NCBI GenBank assembly: GCA_050486105.1
Contig: JBJHCR010000158.1
Coordinates: 1-14,506, forward strand
Length of the DNA: 14,506 nt
Direction: 5' to 3'
Source: JAEXNA01 sp050486105
GTDB lineage: Bacteria > Vulcanimicrobiota > Xenobia > Xenobiales > JADMJV01
Shown here: piece by piece, positions 1-7,169 of the stretch
Position numbering within the stretch: the stretch's first letter is position 1
Layout: every line of letters starts with the position of its first letter
Translations under genes and position numbers: made by a program
The notes under the pieces: model-generated
Database searches by the model: none
Seen by the model: only the letters and a program-made list of their open reading frames with translations
Told to the model about the DNA's origin: nothing

Positions 1-1159
1 CCCGAACCTCAGGCACTAGAAGCACTTCGAGCTCTCGAGGGAGGTCGCGGTTCCGTTGAAACATCCCATCCTCACGAGGAACGATTTCGATGTCCTCTCC
101 GTCCTCGGACAGTGCTCGGGCAGTCCCTTCAGAAAAGTAGCTCTCAAATACGTAAGGAACCCCATTAGATGGAATCCAGTGAGGAGTTTCAGAAACGTGC
201 ATATGGAGGTGAGGTGCGGTAGAATTCCCGGTGTTGCCTACCTTAGCCAATACCTGACCCCGACGGACTCTGTCTCCTTCTTTCACGGTGATGCTGCCTG
301 GAATCAGATGGGCGTACATCACATAGCGGTTAGGAGCGACCTCAAGGCCAATCCAATTGCCGCCTACCGTTTCCAAAGTGATGGGCACCGCCCTCTCAGT
401 GAGATGAGGGACATTCTCGGGTAAACCGTCGTAAACTCTCACCACCTGGCCATCGGCCACCGCCAGGACCTCTGCACCGTAACAGTAGTGGTCTTCATTC
501 TTGGTTTCGTCGTTGCTGTAGATCTTTCCGTTGGGGCCCATCATCACCCAGTCGATGGCAAAGCGTTGGGAGATCCAAAGCCTTCCGTCCACCGCCAGAG
601 CCGTGGTGCGGTGACCTACTCCTCGGTTGGCAGGCCCGCCCATGGCTATCCAGCGGCCTTTTCGCTCGAAAGGCAAACCCAAAATCACAGGCTCTGCTTG
701 GAGCACTTCGGTCAAAGCGCAATCAAAATTCACGGTCTCCTCTCCATCCGTAAGGACCAAGGTGTGGCTCAAAGCCGTTGGGCTAGCCTGTTCTAGCTCT
801 GCCCACAGATACAGGATGGCTGAATCCCCGGGGGCCAGATTGGTCCCTTTGAGACCCGAGCTTGAGCGATTCAAGCGCTTCAAATCCGGAGCTAGGTCCC
901 CCGCAGAAAGCGTCTGCAAGGCGACCCCGTCGGCGTGGACCTGCAAACCCTCCAGGGTCCAAGCCACCTGATCGAGATTGTGAAACAGCAACTCGTAGAC
1001 CAGAGTCCTCTGCCCATCGACGACAGCCTCATACGGCGCGGCTAGGACCTGAACCAATAGATTTGGTGAGAAACTGGACTTGGTGGGGTGGCCCCAGGCT
1101 GGACAAAGGAGAATCAAGCAGAAGACGGCGATCTGGGGAAAATTCCATTTTTGTCTCAT
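1..1159 (-). CDS. Secreted M23-family (LytM-like) peptidase, partial, 3' end beyond window
   Basis: The frame is open from ATG at 1159 to the left edge with no stop, giving 386 visible residues. Residues 1-23 form a signal peptide (charged MRQKW start, hydrophobic core, AWG cleavage-type end). Residues 30-160 look like a beta-rich domain. Residues 180-335 carry the peptidase domain: GHRTT (H183), QRFAIDW (D203), YGAEVLAVADGQVV, YVMYAHL (H284), VRRGQVLAKVGNTGNS and PHLHMHV (H317, H319). M23 enzymes are zinc endopeptidases that usually cut peptidoglycan cross-bridges outside the cytoplasm. The classic HxxxD ligand motif is not intact: the residue four before D203 is Arg. H183 may take that role, as I recall for a related M23 subgroup. 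It is last in a minus-strand set, 44 bases after the preceding stop. It was read by direct translation. The family call is firm; activity and substrate are not known. Confidence 0.88.
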   Translation of the reverse strand, partial: MRQKWNFPQIAVFCLILLCPAWGHPTKSSFSPNLLVQVLAAPYEAVVDGQRTLVYELLFHNLDQVAWTLEGLQVHADGVALQTLSAGDLAPDLKRLNRSSSGLKGTNLAPGDSAILYLWAELEQASPTALSHTLVLTDGEETVNFDCALTEVLQAEPVILGLPFERKGRWIAMGGPANRGVGHRTTALAVDGRLWISQRFAIDWVMMGPNGKIYSNDETKNEDHYCYGAEVLAVADGQVVRVYDGLPENVPHLTERAVPITLETVGGNWIGLEVAPNRYVMYAHLIPGSITVKEGDRVRRGQVLAKVGNTGNSTAPHLHMHVSETPHWIPSNGVPYVFESYFSEGTARALSEDGEDIEIVPREDGMFQRNRDLPRELEVLLVPEVR

Positions 1160-1203
1160 GGGCTGGGCTTCGACTCCGACAGGCTCGTTCCCCGTGGACT
1201 AAT

Positions 1204-1839
1204 CTAGGGCGCCCTATCCAGAAAAACATCTAGGGTGGTGACATCTTGCTCCGCCCTTTCCTGTCCTGGCATTCTCGGCCAGATGGGATGCTCGCGAGGT
1301 TCCACAATCAGGGTTAACGTTTGGTCTTGGAAGCCCTCGGCGGTCACGGTCACCGAGTATTCCCCGGGCTTGACCAGGGAGCTGTACTTTCCGGTGGCCT
1401 TGGTTTCTAAGGCGATCGTCGCCTCGGCACCCTCGAGGGTCAAGACCGCTTGTCCGATCCCTCCTTGAACCGGCTTGAGACTCAAACCGGTCTCGGCCGC
1501 CTCTCGAGCAGCCACTTCCCTCCCTTCCTCCTCGCTCTTGAAGGCAGAGAGGTCCCTCACTGTCCCTTTGAGTTGAGCCGGATGGTTTGGGCCGGGAATC
1601 ACCACCTTGAGTTTCTTGGCGCCCAGGCACCCTCGGCAACGCTCGCCCTCGACCTCGCCCGAGCCCTGGCAACTCTGGCAATCCATGGATTCCACGACGT
1701 CCCCGTCCCAAAGCTGGGGGCCTCCCGAAGATCGCATTCCCACCACTAACATAACGCCTATAAGAACCGCAACAAAGGCATAGGCGATCAACTTGGCTTT
1801 GGTCTGGTCGAACGTGGGAACTCGGTCTTTGGTGTTCAA
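1204..1839 (-). CDS. Membrane-anchored protein with DnaJ-like CxxCxGxG motif and beta-rich C-terminal domain
   Basis: The protein has 211 residues. A hydrophobic helix at about 17-35 follows a short charged N-terminus, so it is probably a single-pass membrane protein. Residues 54-71 carry two cysteine pairs (CQSCQGSG, then CRGC), the spacing seen in DnaJ-type zinc ribbons, though only one module is present. Residues 107-175 look like a PEGA or carboxypeptidase-regulatory-like beta sandwich (VLTLEGAEATIALE, then KPGEYSVTVTAEGF). The start is TTG at 1839, in a TTGA overlap with the upstream stop, and GAGG lies about 9 bases before it, so translation is probably coupled. It sits between an amidotransferase and a secreted M23 peptidase, which suggests an envelope role. 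No specific function can be named. Confidence 0.78.
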   Translation of the reverse strand: MNTKDRVPTFDQTKAKLIAYAFVAVLIGVMLVVGMRSSGGPQLWDGDVVESMDCQSCQGSGEVEGERCRGCLGAKKLKVVIPGPNHPAQLKGTVRDLSAFKSEEEGREVAAREAAETGLSLKPVQGGIGQAVLTLEGAEATIALETKATGKYSSLVKPGEYSVTVTAEGFQDQTLTLIVEPREHPIWPRMPGQERAEQDVTTLDVFLDRAP

Positions 1840-2684
1840 GCCAGGGACCTCACGGCGGAACGCAGATAGACCAGCCAGTTTATGAATTCACACTGACGGA
1901 GTTCATCGTCGAGGACGTCTTGGTCCACTCCCAGCATCCAGGCCAGGTCTTTACGGTTGTGGTCCTCGTGAAGGCAGGCTAACCGAGCCAGGTGCCTCTC
2001 GGCTTCTTCTGGATCGAGAAAGAAGCCCTCTCTCATCAGGGCTTGAACTCGGGCCCGAGTCAGGTCGGCCATATCGCCAAGGGTGTACTCGGGATGGTAC
2101 TGAACACCCCAAAACACTCCACTCAGATAACGAACTTCCAGCGCTTGGACCCGAGTGAAGCCGTTGGTAGCCAAGAGTGTTGCCCCCTCAGGCCACTCAA
2201 CTACCTCATCCAGATGGCAAATGAAGGCATCAAAAACCGGGGGTTTACCTGAATACATAGGGTGCTCGAGGCCGGCCTCAGTCAGGGAGATCTTGCGGGC
2301 CAATCCCATCTCTCGTCCTTTAGGATTCGCAGCGACGGTCCCCCCTGCAGCCACCGCGGCAATCTGCACTGCCCAACAACTGCCAAATTGAGGAACTCCG
2401 GCGGCGAATCCTCGGCGGGCCAATTCCACCTGCCGGGCCACCCGGGCATCTTCGTGGTCGTGCAGACATAAGCTGCAGCCGGTCCAGAGCATGCCGTCAA
2501 ACTTAGAGAGTTCCTCGACCGTCGGGACCTCCCGACTATCACTTGGAAAGAGGATCTCGACCTTCGCCTCGGGGGCTCGCTTGCTCAACATGCGTTCGAA
2601 AAGTTCCCAGCCCTGGCTCGCCCCGGCATTCTTGAGCTCCTGGCGAGCGGTCTCGGGATATCCGTCAATGATGAGAATTTGCAT
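1836..2684 (-). CDS. Class I glutamine amidotransferase-like protein (GMP synthase GATase-like)
   Basis: The protein has 282 residues from MQILIIDGYP. The GATase fold covers about 1-215: nucleophile C103 in GSCWAVQ, and H197 and E199 in GVQYHPEY, so the Cys-His-Glu triad is complete. Other typical elements are DGMLWTGC, ANPKGREMG and FDAFICHLDEV. The roughly 65 residues beyond the triad are helical and not assigned. Family members release ammonia from glutamine for a partner synthase or hydrolyse gamma-glutamyl bonds. No synthase partner is adjacent. The start at 2684 fits the conserved first strand (ILIIDG). The frame is open much further upstream but would run into the divergent gene. ATG 2744 is an alternative, and neither start has a clear SD. 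It is first in the minus-strand operon. Confidence 0.85.
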   Translation of the reverse strand: MQILIIDGYPETARQELKNAGASQGWELFERMLSKRAPEAKVEILFPSDSREVPTVEELSKFDGMLWTGCSLCLHDHEDARVARQVELARRGFAAGVPQFGSCWAVQIAAVAAGGTVAANPKGREMGLARKISLTEAGLEHPMYSGKPPVFDAFICHLDEVVEWPEGATLLATNGFTRVQALEVRYLSGVFWGVQYHPEYTLGDMADLTRARVQALMREGFFLDPEEAERHLARLACLHEDHNRKDLAWMLGVDQDVLDDELRQCEFINWLVYLRSAVRSLA

Positions 2685-2785
2685 AGAACGAAGATTTCTC
2701 GCTCCAGCAGCTTTGCCCTTCGAAGGAGACGGCTTGCCTTGCATCTCTGAAAGGAGGCGGAAAGACTTGAGACAAAGCTCGCCCA
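2685..2785. promoter_or_regulatory. Divergent intergenic region with palindrome and strong SD
   Basis: This 101-base gap separates the amidotransferase (leftward) from the membrane spermidine-synthase-like gene (rightward), so both promoters should lie here or within the gene starts. It contains a perfect 10-base palindrome, CCTTCGAAGG (2717-2726), a possible operator, and a full SD sequence AAAGGAGG (2750-2757) on the plus strand. I see no convincing -35/-10 pair in either direction. Confidence 0.4.
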
Positions 2786-5341
2786 GTGCGGAGCAACCCG
2801 AACAACATTGAGCACCTCCAAGATTCCTCGAATGGGTCCCGATTTCCGGCGTTCGCACTTCTCCTCTTGGTCTTTCTGTCAGGGGCTGAGGCCCTGGTCT
2901 ATGAGGTGCTCTGGATGCGGGAACTCGGGATCCTTTTCGGCAACACCACTCAGGCTGCCGGAACGGCCTTGGCCGCTTTCTTCCTAGGCCTGGCCGTAGG
3001 TTCGTGGCACTGGGGTCGCCGGGCCGCAACCCTGAAGAGTCCTCTCAAGGTCTTCGCCTTATTGGAACTCGGAGTAGCGTCGACCGCCCTGCTCTTTCTC
3101 GGCCTCTCTGGAATGTACCGCCACCTTTATGGAGCCCTGTATCACACCTGGGGAAACAGTCCCAGTCTTTTCCTTGGCCTGAAGTTCCTACTGGGGGTCA
3201 CTCTCCTCTTTCCTCCGAGCTACTTTATGGGTGGGACTCTTCCTGTTCTTGCCCAGCATTCGATAGCTCATCGCAGTGGGCTTGGATTCATCGGCACCAC
3301 CCTCTACGCAACAAACACCTTAGGGGCGGCGTGCGGCGCCTTTGCCGTGGTCTTTTGGTTGCTACCTGCCTACGGTTACTCTCTCACTTACGGCGCGGGT
3401 ATCTCCCTGTCTTTGGCGGTGGCCTGCGCTGCCTGGCTGATGGCTCCCAAGTCTGTGAACGAGGTCGTTCCCACCACGGAGGGGCCGTCCTCAGAAGTGC
3501 TCCAGGCCGAGCCTAGTTTGCCCTCTCTAAAATCGCGGTTGGGACTGCTCTCATTTCTTTGTGGCTTCTTAGCGCTGGCCACCGAAGTGCTCTGGATGCG
3601 AATGTTTGCCCAAGTCATGCCGAGCTCGATCTACACCTTCTCTGCAGTCCTGGTCCTGTTTCTCCTCAGCCTGGCCGGTGGGGCCGCCTTGGCCCACCGA
3701 TGTTGTGGTGCCAAGACTCCCCCACTGCCGACCTTGATGTTTCTTTTCACCTCCGCTGGAACCGCCCTGGCCCTGAGCACCTGGCTCTATCAGGAGCTTT
3801 CAGGAGGGTCCCTTTTCAACCCCCGCACGGGAGATTGGTCTCAAGACGTGTCCTGGCAATTCTTGGGAGCTGCCTTGGTGATCGTGCCTCCGGGAGTACT
3901 CATGGGTTCCATCTTCCCTTACTTGCTGAAGCTCTCAGAGCCGCTACTCGAAAGTCCAGGAAGCACGGTCGGAGACCTCGCGGCCATGAACCTCCTTGGC
4001 TCCATTTTCGGTTCCTTGGCCTCAGGCTTTCTGTTCCTCGACCTTCTGGGTCTAGGCGGAGCCTTGAGGTTCGTGGCGGCAACCTACCTCATCCTAGCCC
4101 TCGTTCTAGCCGGGCAAAAACCGTCCGATAAGCTCACCACCTGGCCTGGCTCGGTCCCTGCGCTGGCCTTGCTCTTGGTGCTCTCTCTTCTTGATCCCGG
4201 TCGGCTCCCGCCGGTCACCGTCGATACCAACAACGGACGCGAAAGTCTCTTCCTGGTGCGCGAGGGAAGTGCCGCTTCCGTAGCGGTGGTGCAATCAGGG
4301 CAGAGTCGCCGAATCAAGGTCAACAACTTCTATACTCTCGGAGGAAGCAGCTCGGCCGTATTGGAGGAGCGGCAAACCCACCTGGCCATCTCCATGCACC
4401 CTAACCCAAAGCGTCTCTTCTATTTAGGTATGGGAACCGGGATCACCGCAGGAGGCGCCATGCGCCACCCGGTGGAGCGGGTGGTGGTCAGCGAGCTCCT
4501 GCCTGAAGTACCCGACCTTTCCAGACGTTTCTTTCATCCCTGGCTCAACGGCCTCTTCGAACATCCCGGTGTGGAAGTCATCAACGAAGATGGTCGGAAC
4601 CTTCTTTCCTCCATACCGGAGCAGTACGACCTGATCATCGCCGACCTTTTCCTGCCCTGGGAGTCGGGCGCGGGAAGCCTTTGGACTGCAGAATGCTTTC
4701 AGAGCGGATTGAGTCGACTAGCCACCGAGGGACTTTACGTTCAATGGCTTCCGCTTTACCAAATTTCCGAAGAAGAATTCCGCTCAGTGGTCGCGACCAT
4801 GCACTCGGTCTTTCCCTTGGTGACACTATGGCGAGGAGATTTTCTATCCAAGCGTCCCATCGTTGCGGTAGTCGGCCACCGAGACCCAACCCCTCTAACT
4901 GAAGTCACCCAAGCCGAAGTCCGCCTCAGAGAAGCGGGAGTTCGTCTGACCGAGCGGAAGCTCGGGGACTTGCCTATCCTGGCCTACTACGTCGGCAATC
5001 TCACTGCAGCCCCTGAATTGTTTGAAGGGGCCCCAATCAACACCGATGACCGACCGTTCATTGAGTTCAGTTCTCCACGCACCCTGAGCCGGTCGCGAAA
5101 AGAACCCGTTTGGTTCACCGGGCCGCGACTGTTGGACTTTTATGAGCGTCTGAAAGAGGCGTCTCCCGACAGCGACCCTTTCTTGAAGCTCCAAAGAACC
5201 GACTCTCTTTCCGCGGTGCAGGCAGGTTATCACCTCTTTCGATATCGGGTGTTGAGGACATCCCCCAAGAACAGCCATGCCGGAACAGACCTAACTGAGA
5301 CCTATCGGCTCTTAGAGAGGGCACCCGGGCAAACCAAATAG
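2786..5341 (+). CDS. Membrane-embedded spermidine-synthase-like protein (duplicated membrane domain plus aminopropyltransferase-like domain)
   Basis: The protein has 851 residues from a GTG start. Residues 20-460 are largely hydrophobic, with many predicted membrane helices in two related halves: SGAEALVYEVLWMRELGILF near residue 32 and CGFLALATEVLWMRMFAQVM near residue 256. The soluble domain, about 465-790, has a Rossmann SAM-binding pattern: LFYLGMGTGITAGG (545-560), VVSELLPEV, NEDGRNLL, YDLIIADLFLPWE (about 614) and the terminal NTDDRPFIEF. This architecture is common in bacterial proteins annotated as spermidine synthase, but true polyamine synthesis is rarely shown for it. A last segment of about 60 residues is not assigned. 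The frame has a stop at 2768-2770, so it cannot start before the good SD at 2750-2757. GTG 2786 is the only usual start before the first membrane helix. Confidence 0.85.
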   Translation: MRSNPNNIEHLQDSSNGSRFPAFALLLLVFLSGAEALVYEVLWMRELGILFGNTTQAAGTALAAFFLGLAVGSWHWGRRAATLKSPLKVFALLELGVASTALLFLGLSGMYRHLYGALYHTWGNSPSLFLGLKFLLGVTLLFPPSYFMGGTLPVLAQHSIAHRSGLGFIGTTLYATNTLGAACGAFAVVFWLLPAYGYSLTYGAGISLSLAVACAAWLMAPKSVNEVVPTTEGPSSEVLQAEPSLPSLKSRLGLLSFLCGFLALATEVLWMRMFAQVMPSSIYTFSAVLVLFLLSLAGGAALAHRCCGAKTPPLPTLMFLFTSAGTALALSTWLYQELSGGSLFNPRTGDWSQDVSWQFLGAALVIVPPGVLMGSIFPYLLKLSEPLLESPGSTVGDLAAMNLLGSIFGSLASGFLFLDLLGLGGALRFVAATYLILALVLAGQKPSDKLTTWPGSVPALALLLVLSLLDPGRLPPVTVDTNNGRESLFLVREGSAASVAVVQSGQSRRIKVNNFYTLGGSSSAVLEERQTHLAISMHPNPKRLFYLGMGTGITAGGAMRHPVERVVVSELLPEVPDLSRRFFHPWLNGLFEHPGVEVINEDGRNLLSSIPEQYDLIIADLFLPWESGAGSLWTAECFQSGLSRLATEGLYVQWLPLYQISEEEFRSVVATMHSVFPLVTLWRGDFLSKRPIVAVVGHRDPTPLTEVTQAEVRLREAGVRLTERKLGDLPILAYYVGNLTAAPELFEGAPINTDDRPFIEFSSPRTLSRSRKEPVWFTGPRLLDFYERLKEASPDSDPFLKLQRTDSLSAVQAGYHLFRYRVLRTSPKNSHAGTDLTETYRLLERAPGQTK

Positions 5342-5354
5342 GCTTTCTGAGCCT
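5340..5354 (+). terminator. Weak hairpin after the spermidine-synthase-like gene
   Basis: AGGCT (5340-5344) pairs with AGCCT (5350-5354) around a 5-base loop, overlapping the TAG stop at 5339-5341. There is no T-tract behind it. It may be a weak terminator or chance. Confidence 0.2.
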
Positions 5355-5400
5355 TGCCTTCGTAAACTGTTTTGCCTAACAAGGGCGTGAATTTTGCAAG

Positions 5401-5490
5401 AAATTTGTTAACAATTTTTCACATTTTGGACAAACTTTCAGGTTCTCTTCAAGATATAATACACCCAGACAGAAACGGAGATTAATATAG
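5401..5490 (+). promoter_or_regulatory. Promoter and ribosome binding site of the repeat-protein gene
   Basis: An AT-rich stretch (5401-5428) precedes a perfect -10 box TATAAT at 5455-5460. No well-placed -35 is present: TTGGAC at 5426-5431 lies 23 bases away, too far for a normal spacer. An activator or an alternative sigma factor is therefore possible. GGAG at 5477-5480 lies 10 bases before the ATG at 5491. Confidence 0.55.
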
Positions 5491-6930
5491 ATGGCTATAC
5501 ACATGCTCGCCCCTCAATTGCTCGCCACTCAAATGGCCTCCCAGGCCAACCAAGCTCGCCTGATGCAAGCTCAGGCACAACAACAGGCGATGATGATGGC
5601 TCAGCTGCGCAATCAAGGTCCCTCCTTTTCCAACCAAGGGTTCGACCGAATGTTCGGAGCCCAACCTGGTTTCGGGTTCAACTCCCCCATGATGTTCATG
5701 ATGCAGATGATGCAAAGCATGATGCAGAGCATGATGGGCGGCGGTATGCCTCCTATGGGACACCACGGCCAAATGCCTCCTCAGGCCAACAGCTTTCCGT
5801 CCCCCAATCAATTTTGGTCCAATGGTAACAACCAGGGCTACCAACTTCACAACCCTTATGGTTCTCAGAGTTTTGCCAACGGGGGAGCCTATTCCCATAA
5901 CAGTCAAAACACCTTTGGTGGCTACGGGCAGCAAGATGCGTTCGGGGGCTACCGCTCAACCAACGTTCAGCGGCACGCGTTCGGCCACGCCGATCAGTAC
6001 CTAAGCGGTGGATTCCAAAGTGTAAACTCCCAAACCGCCTCCTTCGGGACTGTAAACCAGAGAGCTCTCACCGGAAATCAGTCGGTCACTCGCCAAGAGG
6101 CCAATCACGCCACCGGTCGACAAGGAATCGTCGCTGGGCACGGCAGCACCAACCTCCAAGTAGCCAACGGAACCGCACCCGTTCGCCAGCAAATCGTCGC
6201 TGGGAACAACAGCTTGAATGCTCAGAGCGGGGGGCGAACCCAAATCATCAATGCGGGAGCGAATTCTCACAACGTGCAACGTGCTGGTGAAGGTGGCAGC
6301 TACCAGAGAGTGGACGCCGGAGCCAACAGTTCGGTGGTCCAGACTGGTGGAGACGGCAGTAATCTCCGCGTGGCGAATGTTTCCGGTGGAAACACCACCA
6401 GCCATCAAGACGGTGGTGGCGGGAACACGACCAACGTCGTCAACACCTCAGGCGGCAGCCATCGCGCGACCTTCGGCCAGGGTGATGGAAACGTAAACGT
6501 GGTCAATCACAACAGTAGCAGCAATGCGAACATCACCTGGAACAGTCGCGGCTCTGGGATGACCAACGTCGTCAACACCAGCACTGGGAACGACACCGTC
6601 ACTGTTAACCTGCTCAACCAGAACGACAATAACGCTGTGAAGGTTTTTCTCGATGATGGCGACGACAAAGCTGTACTCAACGGACTCCCGAGGAATCCCG
6701 AGATGCCCATTGAGTTCGATGGTGGCAACGGCAATAACTCCTTCGAATTCCGCCCCGACCGGGAAGGCCCTTACACCATCATGAATGGAGACCAGGTCTA
6801 CCACTCGGTGGGTGAAGGTGGTCCGGTGATCAACCTCCAGAACTTCAGCAATATCTCTCTTTTCGACCACAACGGCCAGGCCGTTGAAGTTCCGCCCCAG
6901 GTTTGCACGGCCGGTGGCGGCGGTCGCTAA
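5491..6930 (+). CDS. Met/Gln-rich protein with 21-residue curlin-like repeats, predicted beta-solenoid
   Basis: The protein has 479 residues, no clear signal peptide and no membrane helix. Residues 1-95 are Met- and Gln-rich, with 21 Met, 12 of them in residues 67-89 (MMFMMQMMQSMMQSMM), followed by HHGQMPP. From about 131 to 306 a motif G-x-x-S-x-N-x-Q recurs (GGAYSHNSQ, GGYRSTNVQ, GGFQSVNSQ, AGHGSTNLQ, AGNNSLNAQ, AGANSHNVQ). The terminal Gln falls at 139, 160, 181, 202, 223, 245, 263, 284 and 306, a period of 21. The repeat then degenerates into N/T/V-rich strands to about 387. Residues 388-470 form an acidic, beta-rich end domain. The spacing and the Ser/Asn/Gln ladder resemble curli subunits, so a stacked beta-solenoid or amyloid is inferred. 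It stands alone, between its own promoter and a hairpin. I do not recognise a named family. Confidence 0.75.
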   Translation: MAIHMLAPQLLATQMASQANQARLMQAQAQQQAMMMAQLRNQGPSFSNQGFDRMFGAQPGFGFNSPMMFMMQMMQSMMQSMMGGGMPPMGHHGQMPPQANSFPSPNQFWSNGNNQGYQLHNPYGSQSFANGGAYSHNSQNTFGGYGQQDAFGGYRSTNVQRHAFGHADQYLSGGFQSVNSQTASFGTVNQRALTGNQSVTRQEANHATGRQGIVAGHGSTNLQVANGTAPVRQQIVAGNNSLNAQSGGRTQIINAGANSHNVQRAGEGGSYQRVDAGANSSVVQTGGDGSNLRVANVSGGNTTSHQDGGGGNTTNVVNTSGGSHRATFGQGDGNVNVVNHNSSSNANITWNSRGSGMTNVVNTSTGNDTVTVNLLNQNDNNAVKVFLDDGDDKAVLNGLPRNPEMPIEFDGGNGNNSFEFRPDREGPYTIMNGDQVYHSVGEGGPVINLQNFSNISLFDHNGQAVEVPPQVCTAGGGGR

Positions 6931-6978
6931 GGCCTACCTACAAGGAGAGGCCTAAACGCCTAAGCCTGAATCCAAAAC

Positions 6979-7010
6979 GAGAGGCCTCACGGGAAACCGC
7001 GAGGCCTCTC
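6979..7010 (+). terminator. Strong GC hairpin after the repeat-protein gene
   Basis: GAGAGGCCTC (6979-6988) pairs perfectly over 10 bases with GAGGCCTCTC (7001-7010). The 12-base loop itself contains CGG-GAAA-CCG, giving a long stem. AAAC (6975-6978) and GTTT (7015-7018) could extend the base. It lies 48 bases after the stop at 6930. The T-tract is poor, so it may act as a bidirectional barrier between the two convergent genes or as an mRNA 3'-end stabiliser. A second copy of GAGAGGCCT at 6945-6953 could pair with the same right arm. Confidence 0.6.
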
Positions 7011-7139
7011 TAGCGTTTGGTGAGAATAATCACTTAAGGGTTGGCAGTCAGAAGCAAAAGCGTGCACTTTGAATGTGTTCCGCAACAGAAACGAGATGGC
7101 CCTCCCGCTTGCGACAGACTGCCATCACTCGAACCTTGG

Positions 7140-7161
7140 GCCGTGCTGAGTAAAGCTCGGC
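7140..7161 (-). terminator. Imperfect hairpin after the radical SAM methyltransferase gene
   Basis: GCCGTGCT (7140-7147) pairs with AGCTCGGC (7154-7161) with one T-T mismatch and a 6-base loop. It begins 9 bases past the minus-strand stop at 7170-7172. No T-tract follows on the minus strand, so termination is only suggested. Confidence 0.3.
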
Positions 7162-7169
7162 AAAACACC

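Larger units (their letters stand above)
6931..7169. other. Intergenic stretch without a gene between convergent genes
   Basis: This stretch holds two hairpins, the strong one at 6979-7010 and an imperfect one at 7140-7161. I see no convincing ORF, RNA gene or repeat otherwise. Confidence 0.6.

Noticed and set aside
56..1233. Several plus-strand ORFs of about 100-120 residues
   Set aside because: They are antisense to the continuous M23 peptidase frame, which shows a signal peptide and catalytic motifs.
2685..3029. N-terminal extension of the amidotransferase frame to a 397-residue protein
   Set aside because: The extra 115 residues are Arg/Pro-rich, run antisense into the membrane-protein gene and precede the natural first strand MQILIIDG.
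6060..6650. CRISPR-like or satellite repeat array
   Set aside because: The DNA repeats are codon-phased parts of a protein repeat with no uniform spacers.
6001..6870. Antisense ORFs of up to 140 residues inside the repeat-protein gene
   Set aside because: They mirror the repetitive coding strand, lack SD sites and have no family features.
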